NCBI GenBank assembly: GCA_902561795.1
Contig: CACERG010000011.1
Location: forward strand, 1-58,220
Length of the DNA stretch: 58,220 bases
Reading direction: 5' to 3'
Origin: an uncultured Bacteroidota bacterium
GTDB taxonomy: Bacteria; Bacteroidota; Bacteroidia; Flavobacteriales; Flavobacteriaceae
Each line of letters begins with the position of its first letter. Positions within the stretch are counted from its first letter, which is position 1. Both the position numbers and the translations under genes were made by a program. The notes under the pieces are model-generated. The model did not search any database. It was not told the DNA's origin and saw only the letters and a program-made list of their open reading frames with translations. Shown one piece after another: positions 54,929-58,220 of this stretch.

Positions 54929-56554
54929 TTGATATTTATTAATCAATATTTAGTAAAACTTTTTTGGAAAATTTCATACAGTAAAAAATATATTTTCATT
55001 CTTCTCTTACATTTTGTGATTACTGGGTGTAAGAATAGTTCCACTTTCGACATTATAATTCTAAATGGAACAGTTTATGATGGGACTCTAGACGAACCTG
55101 CTTTAATAGATATTGGGATTAAAGGAGATAAAATAACAACCCTTGGCAGTTTGGCAGATGTAAATGCAAATAAAATAATTAATGCTGAGGGGTTATCAAT
55201 TTCTCCTGGATTCATCGATTTACATGTACATTTAGAGCCGATTTTTTCTCTTTCTAATTGTGAGAGTCATCTTCGTCAAGGCGTTACCACAAGTTTAGGA
55301 GGACCAGACGGAAATAGTCCATTACCATTTGGTGCTTATTTAGATAGTCTTCAAAAGCTAGGAGTTGGAATGAATGTAGGTTTTTTGGTTGGGCACAATT
55401 CAGTAAGAAAAAAAGTAATGAATTTAGATAATAGATCTCCAACATCACAAGAGTTAAATCAAATGAAAACAATTGTTTCTCAGGCAATGAATGAGGGAGC
55501 TTTTGGTATTTCCACAGGTCTAAAATATCTACCTGGAAGTTTTTCTAAGGTTGATGAAATAATAGAAATTTCAAAAGAGGTCTCAAAAAAAGGAGGTATC
55601 TACACATCACACCTTCGTGATGAGGGTTTAGAAGTTCTTGCTTCCATAGATGAAGCCATTACAATCTCTGAAAAAGCAAATATACCTGTAATTCTAACTC
55701 ATCATAAAGTTATCGGTAAGCCAATGTGGGGTAAAAGTGTTCAAACTCTTGCTAGAGTTGATAATGCTAGAGAAAAAGGTTTAGATATAAGGATTGATCA
55801 ATATCCTTATAATGCTAGTCATACCGGTATATCAGTTTTAATTCCAAGCTGGGCTAGGGCTGGTGGACAAGAAATGTTTAAGTTGAGATTAGATAATGAG
55901 ATATTTCGAGATAGTATATTAAATGGAATTGTTTTCAACATACTAAATGATCGTGGAGGGGAAGATCTCGATAGGATTCAATTTGCCAAAGTTGAATGGA
56001 TGCCAGAATTAGAGGGAAAAACATTAAAGTACTGGTGTAATCTAAGAGGAATAGAGCCCACGACAAAAAATGGAGCGGAACTTGTAATTGAAGCTCAACT
56101 TAAAGGAGGAGCAAATTGTATTTTTCACGCAATGGATGAAGCTGACGTTGTAAATATTATGAAACACCCGCAAACAATGATTGCTTCAGATGGAAGGTTA
56201 GCTAAGTATGGAGAGGGTCATCCACATCCAAGATGGTATGGAACATTTCCAAGGGTTTTAGGGAGATATGTTAGAGAAAATAAAATTTTGACTTTAAAAG
56301 AAGCAATACATAAAATGACATTTTTACCTGCAGATGCAATGGGACTAAAGGATAGAGGACTTATTCAAAAGGGATATAAGGCTGATTTGACAATCTTTGA
56401 CTCAAATGAGATAATCGATAATGGGACTTATGAATCACCTCATCAATTCCCTAGTGGTATATCTTATGTTATAGTAAATGGTAAAATAGTAATTGATGAG
56501 TCAAAATTTAAGACCATCAAACCTGGGGTTGTTTTAAAAAAAAATAATCTATGA
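54929..56554 (+). CDS. amidohydrolase lipoprotein, D-aminoacylase-like
   Basis: The 541-residue metal-dependent amidohydrolase resembles N-acyl-D-amino-acid deacylases. The N-terminus ends in the lipobox VITGCK, so it should be a lipoprotein. Metal residues are seen in SPGFIDLHVHLE, THHKVIGKPMW, and ASDGRLAKYGEGHPHPRW. In classical D-aminoacylases a Cys in GVTTVV-GNCG binds metal; here that loop is GVTTSLGGPDG, with no Cys, so metal binding or substrate may differ. The start is a TTG because no ATG precedes the signal; another non-ATG start is possible. Its ATGA overlap with the next gene implies coupled translation. The substrate is unknown. Confidence 0.82.
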   Translation: MIFINQYLVKLFWKISYSKKYIFILLLHFVITGCKNSSTFDIIILNGTVYDGTLDEPALIDIGIKGDKITTLGSLADVNANKIINAEGLSISPGFIDLHVHLEPIFSLSNCESHLRQGVTTSLGGPDGNSPLPFGAYLDSLQKLGVGMNVGFLVGHNSVRKKVMNLDNRSPTSQELNQMKTIVSQAMNEGAFGISTGLKYLPGSFSKVDEIIEISKEVSKKGGIYTSHLRDEGLEVLASIDEAITISEKANIPVILTHHKVIGKPMWGKSVQTLARVDNAREKGLDIRIDQYPYNASHTGISVLIPSWARAGGQEMFKLRLDNEIFRDSILNGIVFNILNDRGGEDLDRIQFAKVEWMPELEGKTLKYWCNLRGIEPTTKNGAELVIEAQLKGGANCIFHAMDEADVVNIMKHPQTMIASDGRLAKYGEGHPHPRWYGTFPRVLGRYVRENKILTLKEAIHKMTFLPADAMGLKDRGLIQKGYKADLTIFDSNEIIDNGTYESPHQFPSGISYVIVNGKIVIDESKFKTIKPGVVLKKNNL

Positions 56555-57501
56555 AAAGTATATTAAAAAAGTTTATTTTTCTAGTTGGAATAATTTTTTT
56601 TGCTAAATGCTCAAAGATTGAAGACATAGAACAATCTAACATTAGCGTTATAGAAACGTCATTAAAAGTCAATACTTCAGTTTCTCCTTTGGGAAAGGAT
56701 TTTTTATTTTTTAAAGATGTCCGTTATGGAAATAAGGACAGAAATTTTTTAGATATTATTTTACCTAAAACGAATAAATTAAATGGAGCAGTAATTTTTT
56801 TTCATGGTGGATCTTTTTTATTTGGATCTAAAGAGGACCTCTATCAGGATGACCAGAAAGAAATTATTAATTCTATTTTGAATGAAAATCTTGCTGTTGT
56901 TAATTCAGAATATACATTTATTACAGATAATGAGGCAGAAGGTGTAATAACTTCTCTTACAGACGGTAAAAAGGTTATTGAATTTATAAATCAAAGATCT
57001 AGCGCGATAGGATTTCCCGAAAATAAATTGATTCTTGCAGGGATTTCAGCAGGTGCAGGAATTGCTATTTGGAATGGATTAAGAGAAGATACTAATAAAA
57101 ATGTAATTGGCATATTTACTACTTTAGCTCAGAGTACCTATAATATGTACAAATGGGAAAAAATTTTCCCTGATTTTCAAGTTGATTTATTTAGAGATGA
57201 ATACATTTTGCTAGACGAATTATTTTTGAAGTTTTACAACAATTCAATTACTAGTGAAAATTTAAAAGTATTGGATTACTTAAATGAAATGGACAAAAAT
57301 GATCCACCAATTTTTATTTATAATCCCGTTTATGAGGATGAAGTGATAACAAAAGATAATATCATTGACTTTAATGTTTTGTTCCATAGTTATAAACATG
57401 GGAATGCTATAAGAAAAGCAGCTAGTAATGTTGGCTTACAGTTTTCTGGAACTTATCAAGAAACACCAATAAACTTTATTAGAAGGATGGTTCAAAAATA
57501 A
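56551..57501 (+). CDS. alpha/beta hydrolase lipoprotein (esterase-like)
   Basis: The 316-residue protein has a lipoprotein signal (FIFLVGIIFFAKCSK, Cys20). The alpha/beta hydrolase has HGGSFLFGS, which supplies the oxyanion hole as in HSL/BD-FAE esterases, and the nucleophile elbow GISAGAG (Ser in GxSxG). The acid and histidine are plausibly Asp near DPPIFIYNPVYED and His in FHSYKHGNA. The start overlaps the amidohydrolase stop (ATGA), so the two lipoproteins form a coupled pair. An acyl-ester substrate is likely but not identifiable. Confidence 0.83.
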   Translation: MKSILKKFIFLVGIIFFAKCSKIEDIEQSNISVIETSLKVNTSVSPLGKDFLFFKDVRYGNKDRNFLDIILPKTNKLNGAVIFFHGGSFLFGSKEDLYQDDQKEIINSILNENLAVVNSEYTFITDNEAEGVITSLTDGKKVIEFINQRSSAIGFPENKLILAGISAGAGIAIWNGLREDTNKNVIGIFTTLAQSTYNMYKWEKIFPDFQVDLFRDEYILLDELFLKFYNNSITSENLKVLDYLNEMDKNDPPIFIYNPVYEDEVITKDNIIDFNVLFHSYKHGNAIRKAASNVGLQFSGTYQETPINFIRRMVQK

Positions 57502-57548
57502 ACAACTGAACTCTAATTTTTGGACAATTTTATCTAAACAAAAATATA

Positions 57549-57971
57549 TTAGCTTTTAGTTATTTCAATTTTATTATTCAATATCAAGTAGATTGCAATT
57601 ACAGGTAAAATTGCAAGTATCGCATGGAAATAAGAGACAAAATCTGGAACATCTGAGGCACGGACTATAAATATGCCATAAAGATTAATTATAGATAAAC
57701 AAATATAAATTTTTATACCTGCTGATTTTGCTATTTTACTACCGTCATATGGTAACTTATTTGGCAAGGCTAAGGAAGATTGAATTAGCCATAATGATGC
57801 GGTTGCAATATGAATTATTTCTTGACTCTGTAAATAAAAGTTTATTTCTGAAAAAACCACTATTAATCCATACACGAAATAGCCAAGGTTAAAGAAAACA
57901 CGATTTTTTCTGAAAACCCCATAAAGTGTAACTAGAATACAAGTTGAGGCAACTATAATTTGTGGTAACAT
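57549..57971 (-). CDS. small membrane protein of unknown function
   Basis: The 140-residue protein has about four hydrophobic helices (about 3-22, 28-46, 80-103 and 110-130) with short basic loops such as GVFRKNRVF and NKLPYDGSKIAKSAG. I do not recognise a family. It stands alone on the minus strand with no cysteine cluster or catalytic motif. Confidence 0.6.
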   Translation of the reverse strand: MLPQIIVASTCILVTLYGVFRKNRVFFNLGYFVYGLIVVFSEINFYLQSQEIIHIATASLWLIQSSLALPNKLPYDGSKIAKSAGIKIYICLSIINLYGIFIVRASDVPDFVSYFHAILAILPVIAIYLILNNKIEITKS

Positions 57972-58006
57972 TTCAATTTGATTTAATTGTTATTTATCTA
58001 AAATAT

Positions 58007-58026
58007 GATAAAAAAATATTTTTATC
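58007..58026 (-). terminator. weak terminator-like hairpin after the partial gene
   Basis: GATAAAAA and TTTTTATC form a perfect 8-base inverted repeat with a 4-base loop between the partial minus-strand gene and the small membrane protein gene. The stem is almost all A-T, so it is only a weak candidate. Confidence 0.3.
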
Positions 58027-58052
58027 AAATAAATGATTTCTTTGGAAATGGT

Positions 58053-58220
58053 TTATTCTACATTTCGAAATAAATAAAATAATTCTGAGGCAATTTGGAA
58101 AGAACATTCATTATATTTTTCTATTTTATCTGGCGAATTATCAAATGATTTTGGGTCATTGTATTGTAAAAAAAATCGTTTTTCAGCATTTAAAATAAAT
58201 GGGCAATTTTCCTCTGCATC
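58053..58220 (-). CDS. 3' end of a gene cut by the window edge, unknown function
   Basis: An open frame of 55 codons runs in from the right edge on the minus strand and ends in TAA at 58053-58055. The visible C-terminus contains CPFILNAEKRFFLQYNDPKS and ends LFYLFRNVE, with regular codon use as in real genes. I do not recognise the family. The start is outside the window. Confidence 0.55.
   Translation of the reverse strand, partial: DAEENCPFILNAEKRFFLQYNDPKSFDNSPDKIEKYNECSFQIASELFYLFRNVE

Overview
The window looks like chromosomal DNA of a marine member of the Flavobacteriia (Bacteroidota). The evidence is an AT-rich composition (roughly one third G+C by eye), no Shine-Dalgarno sequences, promoter elements of the Bacteroidota type (TTG, spacer, TAnnTTTG), a giant surface protein with a type IX secretion C-terminal domain, a myxol-type carotenoid gene set, and the four-gene ligase-associated repair cluster. 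Genes are packed tightly, with several overlapping stop or start codons. No insertion sequence, prophage, integrase, rRNA or CRISPR array was found.

Layout. 1-2.6 kb: a PurF-like glutamine PRPP amidotransferase and a Mn-type superoxide dismutase. 2.7-8.6 kb: an AddA/AddB-like helicase-nuclease pair. 8.7-9.7 kb: an EF-hand membrane protein. 9.6-12.6 kb, minus strand: voltage-gated K+ channel, ThuA-like protein and phytoene desaturase CrtI. 12.9-16.3 kb, plus strand: CrtA-, CrtD- and CruF-like carotenoid enzymes and a small lipoprotein, preceded by a leader with a 12-bp hairpin. 16.3-21.7 kb: a DUF2383-like protein, a YeeZ-like reductase, a CBS-domain protein, an HDAC-like deacetylase, a shortened methionyl-tRNA synthetase and an ACT-domain protein. 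21.7-30.7 kb, minus strand: exonuclease, DNA ligase, DEXH helicase and PdeM, followed by mfd. 30.8-35.5 kb: DnaE with a fused proofreading domain, and thioredoxin. 35.5-35.8 kb: tRNA-Asp and two hairpins. 35.9-44.3 kb: a 2557-residue secreted adhesin-like protein and a lipoprotein. 44.3-45.9 kb, minus strand: a PepSY-type membrane protein and a sterol-desaturase-family protein. 46.1-51.9 kb: a complete RND efflux operon. 51.9-53.1 kb, minus strand: an M24 peptidase and an HxlR regulator. 53.3-57.5 kb: two unrecognised secreted proteins, an amidohydrolase lipoprotein and an esterase-like lipoprotein. 57.5-58.2 kb: a small membrane protein and the 3' end of another gene.

How genes work together. 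CrtI makes the red acyclic backbone. CruF, CrtD and the CrtA-type enzyme can then add a 1'-hydroxyl, a 3',4' double bond and a 2'-hydroxyl, which together give a myxol-like end group. Phytoene synthase, lycopene cyclase and beta-ring hydroxylase are not in the window. DNA maintenance dominates elsewhere: AddAB-like end processing, the ligase cluster with mfd, and the replicative polymerase.

No clearly undescribed defence or mobile system is visible. The best candidates for new biology are the crtA leader hairpin, a nested repeated insert in the giant adhesin, the FNR-like palindrome before trxA, and the secreted-protein and lipoprotein cluster at 53.3-57.5 kb.
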